DNA from: Actinomycetota bacterium
GTDB lineage: Bacteria; Actinomycetota; Thermoleophilia; Gaiellales; Gaiellaceae
NCBI GenBank assembly: GCA_013697465.1
Contig: JACCWU010000237.1
Location: 1-11,267 of the forward strand
DNA: 11,267 nt
Reading direction: 5' to 3'
Shown here: positions 1 through 5,417 of the stretch, piece after piece
Layout: each line of letters begins with the position of its first letter
Numbering within the stretch: position 1 is the first letter of the stretch
The notes under the pieces: generated by a model
What the model saw: the letters and a program-made list of their open reading frames with translations, nothing else
Databases searched by the model: none
Told to the model about the DNA's origin: nothing
Position numbers and translations under genes: made by a program

Positions 1-146
1 CAATCGATCACCGACGGCCCGATCAGCACTCCTCCTCCGAGAAGCACGAGCATGCGTGGGGCCCGGAAAGTGTCTGCGAGGAGCTGGCACACGAGCCCCG
101 CACCGAGCATGACGCCGAGCGTGAGGATGACGTCCTTGACAGTCAC
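1..146 (-). CDS. N-terminus of a probable monovalent cation:proton antiporter (partial)
   Basis: Only the first 48 codons lie in the window; the gene runs off the left edge. It reads from a GTG at 146 as a hydrophobic N-terminus beginning VTVKDVILTLGVMLGAGLV, followed by RAPRMLVLLGGGVLIGP. A first membrane helix, then a short basic loop and a Gly-rich second helix ending in IGP, is the usual opening of the CPA-type Na+/H+ or K+/H+ exchanger family (Na_H_Exchanger, Kef-like). Those proteins are about 400 residues or more and exchange Na+ or K+ for protons across the inner membrane. The helix and IGP motif are seen; the family call is an inference from a short stretch, and cation specificity cannot be judged. 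The gene is divergent from the small-protein pair starting at 234, with about 87 bp between them. No convincing ribosome site precedes the GTG, so the exact start is uncertain. Confidence 0.5.
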   Translation of the reverse strand, partial: MTVKDVILTLGVMLGAGLVCQLLADTFRAPRMLVLLGGGVLIGPSVID

Positions 147-233
147 GAGCCCGATTCTGCACGGCGGGCGGAGTGAGGCGTACTCCAAGGGAGCGCACTT
201 GCGCCGGCACCCGGCCTCGTAGACGATCCTCGT

Positions 234-452
234 GTGCTTCTCATCCTCGTCATCGGCGGCGCGCCGCTGCTCATCTGGCTTACGCTTGCGATCGCGCTCT
301 ACCTGACTGTGGTCGAGCTCCGCGAGCTGCAACCGCACTACGGCTGGTGGATCTGGTGGCTCCTGCTCGTGTTCATGACGCACTTCATCGGCTACCTGAT
401 CCTGAGGGCGTACGCTGCCTACCGAAGCTGGGGCGATGCACGCAGTGGGTGA
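234..452 (+). CDS. Small two-pass membrane protein, 72 aa
   Basis: This short gene is read from GTG 234 and encodes a very hydrophobic protein. Residues about 2-27 form one membrane helix and about 40-60 a second. The second segment is aromatic-rich (GWWIWWLLLVFMTHFIGYL), and the C-terminus is short and basic. I do not recognise a named family; two-helix aromatic proteins of this size resemble the phospholipase_D-nuclease N-terminal or small integral membrane groups, but nothing diagnostic is visible. The start codon is weakly supported, because no clear Shine-Dalgarno is seen. The reading frame is open back to a stop at 174-176 without a better start. Its 3' end overlaps the next gene by 17 bp, which suggests co-transcription and translational coupling with the PepSY-like protein. 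Third-position GC is high, as expected for a real gene here. Confidence 0.6.
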   Translation: MLLILVIGGAPLLIWLTLAIALYLTVVELRELQPHYGWWIWWLLLVFMTHFIGYLILRAYAAYRSWGDARSG

Positions 453-804
453 CGGCCGGCCGCCAGCCGAGCCCGAGGAGGTCCGCCCGCTTCGGGACCG
501 CCCGGCCGTCCGGATCGCTCTGCTCGCCCTCGTGCTCCTCGCCTCCTTCCTCGTCGCCCGGACGTGCGGGTCGTACGACAAGAAGATCTCGCAGGAGGAA
601 GCCGTCGCGATCGCCACGGAGAACGCCGGCTTCGAGCCGTGCGTCGAGGTGGGCTGCGTCGTCATCCGGGCCGTTCCCCGCGGCATCCCGTCCCGCCTCT
701 TCTGGCTCGTCGGGCTCGCCGAGGACCTGGACGAGTCCGGGAGGCCGACGCGCTTCAAGAACATGCTGATCGACGTGCAGACCGGCGACGTCTCACAGCC
801 GTAG
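436..804 (+). CDS. Membrane-anchored PepSY-like protein, 122 aa
   Basis: The protein has a short Pro/Glu/Arg-rich cytoplasmic start, one membrane segment at about residues 26-42 (IALLALVLLASFLVA), and an extracytoplasmic domain. That domain begins KISQEEAVAIATENAGF and ends MLIDVQTGDV. The pattern of a helix starting 'S.EEAV.IA', a strand with 'RGIPSR.FW.V.L', and a closing 'DV.TG.V' strand is characteristic of PepSY-like domains, which are usually secreted or membrane-tethered and thought to bind or inhibit peptidases or sense ligands. Two cysteines (CVEVGC) sit in the extracytoplasmic part and could pair as a disulfide. ATG 436 overlaps the preceding gene; GTG 445 is an alternative. The PepSY assignment is by eye from the motif pattern, so the fold is fairly likely and the function unknown. 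Confidence 0.7.
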   Translation: MHAVGDGRPPAEPEEVRPLRDRPAVRIALLALVLLASFLVARTCGSYDKKISQEEAVAIATENAGFEPCVEVGCVVIRAVPRGIPSRLFWLVGLAEDLDESGRPTRFKNMLIDVQTGDVSQP

Positions 805-859
805 CTGTGTAGAGGTCGCACATACTCACGGCCACAACGCAGGTAGGCGCGGACATGGA

Positions 860-876
860 AACCGGCCTGCCCGGTT
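860..876. promoter_or_regulatory. Short perfect hairpin upstream of amt
   Basis: AACCGG, a 5-base loop and CCGGTT form a perfect 6-bp stem in the 122-bp gap between the PepSY-like gene and the ammonium transporter. It could be a weak terminator for the upstream pair or part of the transporter's leader. No U-tract follows. The pairing is seen; the role is unknown. Confidence 0.3.
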
Positions 877-891
877 CATACGGTCTCTCCA

Positions 892-904
892 CACGTCGAA
901 CGTG
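892..904. promoter_or_regulatory. 13-bp inverted repeat, candidate operator upstream of amt
   Basis: CACGT-CGA-ACGTG is a perfect inverted repeat with a 3-base centre. It ends about 10 bp before the ribosome site of the ammonium transporter and 22 bp before its ATG. This position suits a repressor site or a 5'-leader structure. It does not match the GlnR or AmtR consensus as I know them. Chance occurrence in GC-rich DNA cannot be excluded. Confidence 0.3.
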
Positions 905-913
905 GTATCCGCC

Positions 914-925
914 CGAGGAGGGGGG
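914..925 (+). promoter_or_regulatory. Strong Shine-Dalgarno fixing the amt start at 927
   Basis: A GGAGG-containing purine run (cGAGGAGGGGGG) ends just before ATG 927. It is a far better ribosome site than anything near the in-frame ATG at 855. It therefore shortens the transporter by 24 residues compared with the longest open frame. Confidence 0.75.
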
Positions 926-926
926 A

Positions 927-2417
927 ATGATCGTTTCGCTCTTGCAGACCTGGCTCGCCCAGGCACCGACCGCAGAGGAAGTCCAGGAGCAGCTCGGTCT
1001 CGACTCGCTGATTCTGACCGAGACCTTCTACTTCTGGACCGTCGTGATCATGTGGCTGATCCACGTCGGCTTCATGGCGTACGAGGCGGGCGCCGCCAGG
1101 CGCAAGAACATCATGTCGACGGCGATGAAGAACATCCTCACCATCGCCGTTGTCACCCCGACGTTCTACTACTTCGGCTGGTACATCTACGGCTGTTTCC
1201 AGGAGGGCTGGCCCAAGGACGGGCATGACAGCCCGACGGTGGAGGGGCTCGACGTCTTGATCGGCTTTTGCGGCAACACGGCGCCCTGGGCCGCGCAGAT
1301 GGGGCCGAACCTGCAGGATCACGTCAGCGCCGTCTTTTTCCTCGCCTTCCTCCTGTTCTCGTGGACCACCGGCTCGATCATGTCGGGAGCGCTCATCGAG
1401 CGTGTCCGGCTGTCGGCCTACCTGATCCTGACGGCTTTGCTCGGCTCCGTGGTCTGGATCATGGATGCGGCGTGGGGTTGGAGCTCCGGCGGATGGCTCG
1501 TCACCCGATTCGGCTTCCACGACGTGATCGCGTCGCTCGTCGTCCACGGTGTCGCCGGTGCGTTCGCGTTCGGTGTCCTGCTCAACCTGGGGCCGCGCAT
1601 AGGCAAGTACACGACCGACGGCTTGGCGCGCAGCTTCCGCGGACACAGCACGCATCTGACGCTCATGGGCCTGATGCTGATCTTCACGGGCTTCTACGGC
1701 TTCTACGCCGCCTGCCTCGTGATTCAGTCGACGATCTTCCCGGGCTGGCTCAACATCTACGGCTCACCGACGACCCTGGGTGCGATCGCATTCGTGATCA
1801 CGATCGGCTTCGCAGGCGGCTTCACCGGAGGCTGGTTCGCGAGCAAGGGCGATCCCTTCTGGACGCTGTCCGGTGGCCTCGCCGGAGTCATCAGCGTGTC
1901 TGCGGGGGCCGACGTCTACCACCCGTCGCTCGCGTACCTTCTCTCGATCTCGGGCGGCATGGTCGCCGTCTACGCCGGCGGCTACATCGAGCGCAAGCTC
2001 CGCGTCGACGACGCAGTCGGCGCGGTCGCGGTGCATGGTGCCTGCGGCTTCTACGGGGTGCTGCTCGTCGGAATCTTCGCGGGCGGCTACCCGACGGGGA
2101 TCAACAACGTCGAGTCGTCGTTCGGCGGCCAGCTCATGGGCATGCTCGCGTTCCTGCCGCTCGCGTTCCTCCCCGGCTACGCGGTGAGCTGGCTCCTCAA
2201 GAAGCTGAATCTCCTCCGCGTGCCTCCGGAGGTCGAGCTCGAGGGCCTCGACCTTGCCGAGTTCGGACAGGACTTCTTCCCCGAGTTCGAGCGCGTCCCG
2301 GAGATCATCGTAGAGCCGGACGGCAGGGCGGTCGAGGCGGCACCCGTGCTCCTCGATGCGTATTGGCGCACGAACGGACGAGCCGCGACCCCTGTTGGCA
2401 CGTCAGAAAGGAGCTAG
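927..2417 (+). CDS. amt: Divergent Amt-family ammonium transporter, 496 aa
   Basis: A polytopic membrane channel of the Amt/Mep/Rh family, predicted to move ammonium across the cytoplasmic membrane. By hand alignment with E. coli AmtB, the key pore residues are present. Asp199 and His207 lie in HDVIASLVVHG (like D160/H168), His370 in VHGACGFYG (like H318), and Phe144 ten residues before the GALIER motif (like F107). The loop RVPPEVELEGLDLAEFG near residue 431 matches the conserved cytoplasmic C-terminal helix region. The usually conserved GWFGFNAGS segment is altered to GFYGFYAAC at 255-263, so the outer-site Ser becomes Cys263. The tail after about residue 455 is roughly 40 residues longer than usual and acidic. 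The start at 927 is chosen for its strong ribosome site. The gene is followed within 3 bp by two micro membrane proteins. The family call is firm; the substrate is inferred. Confidence 0.9.
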   Translation: MIVSLLQTWLAQAPTAEEVQEQLGLDSLILTETFYFWTVVIMWLIHVGFMAYEAGAARRKNIMSTAMKNILTIAVVTPTFYYFGWYIYGCFQEGWPKDGHDSPTVEGLDVLIGFCGNTAPWAAQMGPNLQDHVSAVFFLAFLLFSWTTGSIMSGALIERVRLSAYLILTALLGSVVWIMDAAWGWSSGGWLVTRFGFHDVIASLVVHGVAGAFAFGVLLNLGPRIGKYTTDGLARSFRGHSTHLTLMGLMLIFTGFYGFYAACLVIQSTIFPGWLNIYGSPTTLGAIAFVITIGFAGGFTGGWFASKGDPFWTLSGGLAGVISVSAGADVYHPSLAYLLSISGGMVAVYAGGYIERKLRVDDAVGAVAVHGACGFYGVLLVGIFAGGYPTGINNVESSFGGQLMGMLAFLPLAFLPGYAVSWLLKKLNLLRVPPEVELEGLDLAEFGQDFFPEFERVPEIIVEPDGRAVEAAPVLLDAYWRTNGRAATPVGTSERS

Positions 2418-2420
2418 GCG

Positions 2421-2654
2421 ATGTTCGACGCCTTTCCGTACGACGAATGGAGCGAGGACATCGCCGAGTTCTGGACATTCGGCGGACAGGGCTCGACCGG
2501 GACGTGGATCCTCACGATCCTCGGCTTCTCGGTCATGCTGATCGCGTTTTGGGGCTTCGTCACCCTCGAGAACCAGAAGCTGACGCGGCAGGCTGACCGT
2601 CTCCGAGCATCAGGCGCCCTGGACAAGCCGACGGCCACAGGCCCGACGGCCTAG
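2421..2654 (+). CDS. Single-pass membrane micro-protein downstream of amt, 77 aa
   Basis: The gene starts 3 bp after the transporter stop, with AAAGGAG at 2407-2413 inside the end of amt as ribosome site, so the two are almost certainly co-translated. The protein begins with an acidic, aromatic amphipathic stretch (MFDAFPYDEWSEDIAEFW). One membrane helix follows at about residues 28-48 (TWILTILGFSVMLIAFWGF), then a charged, probably cytoplasmic helix (NQKLTRQADRLRASG) and a Thr/Pro/Ala tail. I do not recognise a family. The architecture resembles small accessory or regulatory subunits of membrane complexes, and its position suggests that it partners the Amt protein. That partnership is inference only. 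Codon use is like its neighbours, which supports a real gene. Confidence 0.72.
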   Translation: MFDAFPYDEWSEDIAEFWTFGGQGSTGTWILTILGFSVMLIAFWGFVTLENQKLTRQADRLRASGALDKPTATGPTA

Positions 2655-2666
2655 AAGGGAGGAGCG

Positions 2667-2819
2667 ATGGCTGACAAGCAGATCGACTTCCCGCCGCTGC
2701 AGAAGGAGGACTCACGAGTCGCGCCGTTCATGCTCGGCCTCTCGCTCGTCTGCATCATCGTGGTTGTCGTCATCCTGCTCACCGACCTGGACGGGCCTTT
2801 CATCGGCCCATGGGGGTAG
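2667..2819 (+). CDS. Single-pass membrane micro-protein, 50 aa
   Basis: A very short gene that automated callers may miss. It has a strong AGGGAGGAG ribosome site at 2656-2664, 12 bp after the previous stop. The product begins MADKQIDFPPLQKEDSR, a hydrophilic N-terminus, then has one membrane helix at about residues 19-40 (APFMLGLSLVCIIVVVVILL) and a short end reading TDLDGPFIGPWG. The ribosome site, spacing, good helix and GC-rich third positions argue that it is translated. No family is recognised. Like the 77-aa protein before it, it may be an accessory subunit of the transporter complex, but this is inferred from position alone. The stop codon lies inside the start of the next open frame, which could couple their translation. 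Confidence 0.65.
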   Translation: MADKQIDFPPLQKEDSRVAPFMLGLSLVCIIVVVVILLTDLDGPFIGPWG

Positions 2820-3079
2820 GTACCTTTCGGCACGTGTCACGGCTCTACCTCCACTGCGTCATCTGTAGCAGGCGGCAGGCAGACGGACTGATCTCCGGCG
2901 CGGCGTGGGGGCGGCTCGAGCTGCCCCAGGGAGTACAGGTCGAGCATCCCGCGTTTCGCGACTCGACCTTCCGCGCCTGCCCCTCCTGTTGCACCGACCA
3001 TCCCGACTGGCAGGAACGCGTCTTGAGCAGCTTCGGGCTCTCGGCCGGCTTCGGTCTTCGCCCGGGTCCGGCTCGGTAG
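2810..3079 (+). CDS. Small zinc-ribbon-like protein with paired CxxC motifs, 89 aa
   Basis: A soluble, compact protein with CVIC at residues 16-19 and CPSCC at 57-61, about 37 residues apart. Two separated CxxC knuckles suggest a single structural zinc ion in a ribbon fold. The stretch after the second knuckle, TDHPDWQERVLSSFG, looks helical. No catalytic motif is seen and I do not know the family. The ATG at 2810 overlaps the stop of the 50-aa gene by 10 bp. A GTG at 2834 is an alternative start that would remove eight residues and leave both knuckles intact. It is the last gene before a convergent junction and is probably in the amt transcript. A role in nucleic-acid binding, regulation or assembly is possible, and none is shown. 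Confidence 0.65.
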   Translation: MGVGTFRHVSRLYLHCVICSRRQADGLISGAAWGRLELPQGVQVEHPAFRDSTFRACPSCCTDHPDWQERVLSSFGLSAGFGLRPGPAR

Positions 3080-3082
3080 CCA

Positions 3083-3096
3083 CGCGGCCGCCCGCG
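3083..3096. terminator. Possible bidirectional terminator between convergent genes
   Basis: CGCGG-CCGC-CCGCG forms a 5-bp GC stem with a 4-base loop in the 19-bp gap between the zinc-ribbon gene (plus) and the Sco-like gene (minus). The location is right for a terminator serving both directions. There is no U-tract, and such a short GC palindrome is common in this DNA, so support is modest. Confidence 0.35.
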
Positions 3097-3098
3097 AT

Positions 3099-3770
3099 TC
3101 AACCCGTGTCTCTGTCTGAGGTCAGCGCGACACGGATGTCGTGCGCGAGGCTCGCCTCCGTCAGATCGGCGCCGGCGTGCAGCGTGGTCACCCAGGCGCC
3201 GTGCCGATCGTAGATCCGTACGGGCGCCGAGTGCAGCGTGTCTGCGCCGCTCTCGAGCGAAGAGAGGACGTGGAACCGGTCCCAGACCGCGCGTAGCTCG
3301 GTTTCCGGCTGGCCGCCGCCAACGTAGAGGAGCCTCCCAAGCGCGCGGTTCCCGGCCAGGAACCTGCGCACGCTCCTCTCGGTGTCCTCCGTCGGATCGG
3401 TGCTGATGGCCACGGCCCGCACGTCGCGCCGCTCGGCGGAAGTCAGGCTGTCGATCGTCCGCGCCACGGTCCATGCGATCACGGGACACGAATCCGTGCA
3501 CTGGCTGTCCAGGAAGGTGAGCAAGGTCACGCGACCGAGAAGGTCGCCCGAGCGGATGAGTCGACCGTCGTAGTTCCGCAGCGAGAAGTCGCTCAGCGTA
3601 ATCCCTGGAGGTGGCTCGCCTCCTCGGTATCTGTCCGACGCCGCGACAGGCGATGTCTGCCGCGCAGTCGGCGAGTCGCCGTCGAGCGAGACCATGAGCG
3701 CCACGGCCACGGCGACGCCAAGCCCGATCGCAGCGACAACCGAGGACAGGACCGCGAGGCGTCGCCTCAT
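3099..3770 (-). CDS. Sco1/SenC-family thioredoxin-fold protein, 223 aa
   Basis: A membrane-tethered thioredoxin-fold protein of the Sco1/SenC/PrrC family. Members bind copper or reduce thiols outside the membrane, often to help build the CuA site of cytochrome c oxidase. Residues about 6-27 are an uncleaved anchor or signal, followed by a Ser/Thr/Pro-rich linker. The domain opens with ITLSDFSLRNYDGRLI at 58-72. The copper-ligand motif is CTDSCP, with Cys91 and Cys95, and the third ligand is plausibly His180 in LHSAP. AVAISTDPTEDT at 119-130 matches the conserved strand and turn. ATG 3770 is preferred over an upstream in-frame ATG at 3833 because it overlaps the stop of the 42-aa gene as ATGA and avoids a Pro-rich N-terminus. 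No cytochrome oxidase gene is in view, so its client is unknown. Confidence 0.85.
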   Translation of the reverse strand: MRRRLAVLSSVVAAIGLGVAVAVALMVSLDGDSPTARQTSPVAASDRYRGGEPPPGITLSDFSLRNYDGRLIRSGDLLGRVTLLTFLDSQCTDSCPVIAWTVARTIDSLTSAERRDVRAVAISTDPTEDTERSVRRFLAGNRALGRLLYVGGGQPETELRAVWDRFHVLSSLESGADTLHSAPVRIYDRHGAWVTTLHAGADLTEASLAHDIRVALTSDRDTG

Positions 3771-3895
3771 CGTTCTTCCTTCTCCTGGGCCTGGTCGCGG
3801 GACTCGCGGCTCCGCGCCTGGCGCATCATCCACACCATCATCCCGCCCATCACGATCGGGCAGATCAGAACGGCAAGAAGCAACAAGGGCTCCAT
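3767..3895 (-). CDS. One-pass membrane micro-protein coupled to the Sco-like gene, 42 aa
   Basis: ATG 3895 follows a strong GAGGAGGTGAG ribosome site. The product starts MEPLLLLAVLICPIVMGG and has one membrane helix to about residue 26, with a Met-rich end (GGMMVWMM). A strongly charged cytoplasmic tail, RQARSRESRDQAQEKEER, follows. It ends in a 4-bp ATGA overlap with the Sco-like gene, a typical sign of translational coupling. A 'CP..M..MM' membrane peptide next to copper-handling genes recalls DUF2933-like small proteins; this is a resemblance from memory and not a firm family call. Met and Cys in the helix could touch a metal ion such as Cu(I), which is speculative. A longer in-frame start exists upstream but lacks a better ribosome site. 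Confidence 0.65.
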   Translation of the reverse strand: MEPLLLLAVLICPIVMGGMMVWMMRQARSRESRDQAQEKEER

Positions 3896-3935
3896 TGCCT
3901 CACCTCCTCTCTCGTTCCGAGATGCTCGACCGAGG

Positions 3936-4871
3936 TCACGGCGTCGAGCGCACGGTCCACGTCGCACCTCCGTCCGTCGAACGTTTGATGGTGCCGTCGT
4001 GAAGCGCCGCGAAGAGCTCGCCCGCTTCCTGTCCGAGAAGCGCTGCGGGCTGACCTCCGATCTCGCCGCGCGGCTCGAAGCTCTTGCCGTTGTCGTCGCT
4101 CATGAAGACGCTCCCGGCACCATCCACGAGGAAGAGCCGATCGCGGGCAGGCCACGCGAGTAGGCCGATCGGATCTCCGATCCGCTTCCAGCTCCGGCCA
4201 CCGTTGCCCGACTCGTACAGCCCTTGGTCGCTGTCGCTCGCGCCTGCCGCGACCACATGCATGTTGTCGTCAGGGTCTGCGGCGAGATCGAGAAGGGGAG
4301 CGGGTCGCTCGACTTCTTCCCATGTTCGGCCTGCGTCCCCGCTCACCATCAGCCTGTCGTTCGACGAGTCGTAGCCGTACACGCGGTCATCGGCAGAGCG
4401 CAGGACGTGGAAGTCCGCTTCTCCCAGGAGTGAGATCGGCTCCCAGCTTCGGCCTTCGTTCGTGGACTCGATGAGCCCGAGCAGCGGCGGAAGATCCTGT
4501 CGCAGGTCTGGATGCCCCGACCCGAGGAAGCGGTCCGCGCCCACAACGCTGAACCCCATCGTGTCCTGGCGGCTGTCCCCAACGCGGATGGACTTCGAAT
4601 CGCCCTCACCCGAGCGGTAGAGCCCGGTATGGGTCGCGATGAAGAGCGCACCATCGGCCGGGTTGATGCCGAGCCCGTGCACGTGCACTGGCCCGGCATC
4701 GGCAGCGGAGGTTGTTTGGTCGCCGCCCGTGACACGCCAGAGCGCGACCCCGAGAATCACGATCGCGACCGCAGCAAGCCCGAAGATGCCGCGCTCCATC
4801 AGCGGTGAGCGCGTCGTGGGCGGGGGCGCCTGTTGGCGGCGTCGCGCCTTTGCTTTCTTTCCACTCGTCAT
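3936..4871 (-). CDS. Membrane-anchored Asp-box beta-propeller, F510_1955-family-like, 311 aa
   Basis: The N-terminus is basic (MTSGKKAKARRRQ), with a membrane anchor at about residues 29-45. The rest looks extracytoplasmic. It contains PVHVHGLGINPADGALFIAT at 61-80, the recognisable opening of proteins annotated as F510_1955-family glycosylhydrolase or exo-sialidase-like. Five Asp-box (BNR) motifs of the form S-x-D/N-x-G-x-S/T-W/F follow at about 136, 177, 221, 258 and 298, consistent with a six-bladed propeller. Asp-box motifs are structural, so they do not prove sialidase activity, and I see no sialidase arginine triad. Ribosome site GAGGAGA precedes ATG 4871, while an in-frame ATG at 4901 has none. 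It is followed by the 42-aa and Sco-like genes after 40 bp. A protein-folding or binding role at the cell surface is as likely as an enzyme. Confidence 0.8.
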   Translation of the reverse strand: MTSGKKAKARRRQQAPPPTTRSPLMERGIFGLAAVAIVILGVALWRVTGGDQTTSAADAGPVHVHGLGINPADGALFIATHTGLYRSGEGDSKSIRVGDSRQDTMGFSVVGADRFLGSGHPDLRQDLPPLLGLIESTNEGRSWEPISLLGEADFHVLRSADDRVYGYDSSNDRLMVSGDAGRTWEEVERPAPLLDLAADPDDNMHVVAAGASDSDQGLYESGNGGRSWKRIGDPIGLLAWPARDRLFLVDGAGSVFMSDDNGKSFEPRGEIGGQPAALLGQEAGELFAALHDGTIKRSTDGGATWTVRSTP

Positions 4872-4896
4872 CGTCTCTCCTCTCTGATCCGTTAGT

Positions 4897-4909
4897 CGCA
4901 TCCGATGCG
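4897..4909. promoter_or_regulatory. 13-bp inverted repeat upstream of the propeller gene
   Basis: CGCATC-C-GATGCG is a perfect inverted repeat, 26-38 bp before the ATG of the Asp-box gene. It lies in the 67-bp gap after the 96-aa gene. This is where an operator or a promoter-proximal site would sit if the three downstream genes had their own promoter. No regulator gene is visible to link it to. Confidence 0.3.
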
Positions 4910-4938
4910 CGTGCGAGACACACTTCGGGCAGAACGAC

Positions 4939-5229
4939 TCAGAAGAGGAAGCGCTGGAGTAGCGCTGGAGACGCTCGTCCAGTAGCCGGTACCACGAGGA
5001 CGATCAGCGATAGAGACGCGAGTGCGCCCAGGAACATCGCCGGCCACACCTCGATCACTGCGATGGGCGCCTGGAGCGCTCGGTCGAGCGCCTGAGCGAA
5101 TTGATCGTCCAGGCAGGCGCACGCGAATCCGATCAACGCGAGGCAGAGGACTGCGAACAGGATGAAGACCAGCAACGGCATCCGTCCGCGCAGCCGTTCG
5201 AGAGCCACGCGGCGAGGATACTCCCTCAT
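4939..5229 (-). CDS. Two-pass membrane protein with a CxC motif, 96 aa
   Basis: A basic N-terminus (MREYPRRVALERLRGR) leads into a first helix at about residues 18-38 that ends in GFACACLDD, with Cys37 and Cys39 at the membrane edge. A second helix covers about 59-80 (VIEVWPAMFLGALASLSLIV). The C-terminus reads GRASPALLQRFLF. I do not recognise a named family, although the pattern looks like a conserved actinobacterial membrane protein. The CxC followed by DD at a membrane boundary could be a metal or redox site, which is speculative. It lies 67 bp upstream of the propeller gene on the same strand, so the two may share a transcript. The start could instead be the internal ATG at 5181; neither has a clear ribosome site. 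Confidence 0.65.
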   Translation of the reverse strand: MREYPRRVALERLRGRMPLLVFILFAVLCLALIGFACACLDDQFAQALDRALQAPIAVIEVWPAMFLGALASLSLIVLVVPATGRASPALLQRFLF

Positions 5230-5302
5230 AGCAGCCGGGAACTACCGCTTCAAACGACACCCTGGCGCGATGCGGCGACATCTGTCTGACGCCGCTCCGC
5301 AC

Positions 5303-5324
5303 CACCCGAGGGCTGCGCCGGGTG
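5303..5324. promoter_or_regulatory. Stem-loop in the divergent intergenic region before the CDF gene
   Basis: CACCCG and CGGGTG pair across a 10-base loop in the 188-bp space between the 96-aa gene (minus) and the cation transporter (plus). It covers the upstream in-frame GTG at 5322 and so weakens that codon as a start. The region presumably holds promoters in both directions, but I see no clear -35/-10 pair and no known riboswitch core. Confidence 0.25.
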
Positions 5325-5417
5325 ACGCTGCACGCCGACGTGATGATGTCGCTCGCCCCGGGCAGGCAGTCAGCAGCGCGCGAAGCCTTGCCACGTGCTC
5401 TAAGTAACCTGCGGGTC

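Noticed and set aside
173..769. Open frame of 198 codons over the small-protein pair
   Set aside because: Arg/Ser/Pro-rich, no domain, and overlaps two frames with clear membrane and PepSY-like patterns. Typical GC-rich shadow.
852..862. Possible GlnR-type site (GAAAC half-site)
   Set aside because: A GAAAC half-site is present, but no GTnAC at the required spacing.
855..926. N-terminal extension of the ammonium transporter from ATG 855
   Set aside because: No ribosome site at 855, while ATG 927 follows GAGGAGGGGGG. The extension also covers both inverted repeats.
1268..2596. 442-codon open frame in another frame over amt
   Set aside because: Arg-rich composition with no motif; the overlapped frame encodes an Amt protein with conserved pore residues.
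2845..3501. 218-codon minus-strand open frame
   Set aside because: Antisense to the zinc-ribbon gene and out of frame with the Sco-like gene; low-complexity Arg/Gly composition.
5230..5417. Possible metal or cobalamin riboswitch before the CDF gene
   Set aside because: One stem-loop is present, but I see no conserved core of a known riboswitch class.
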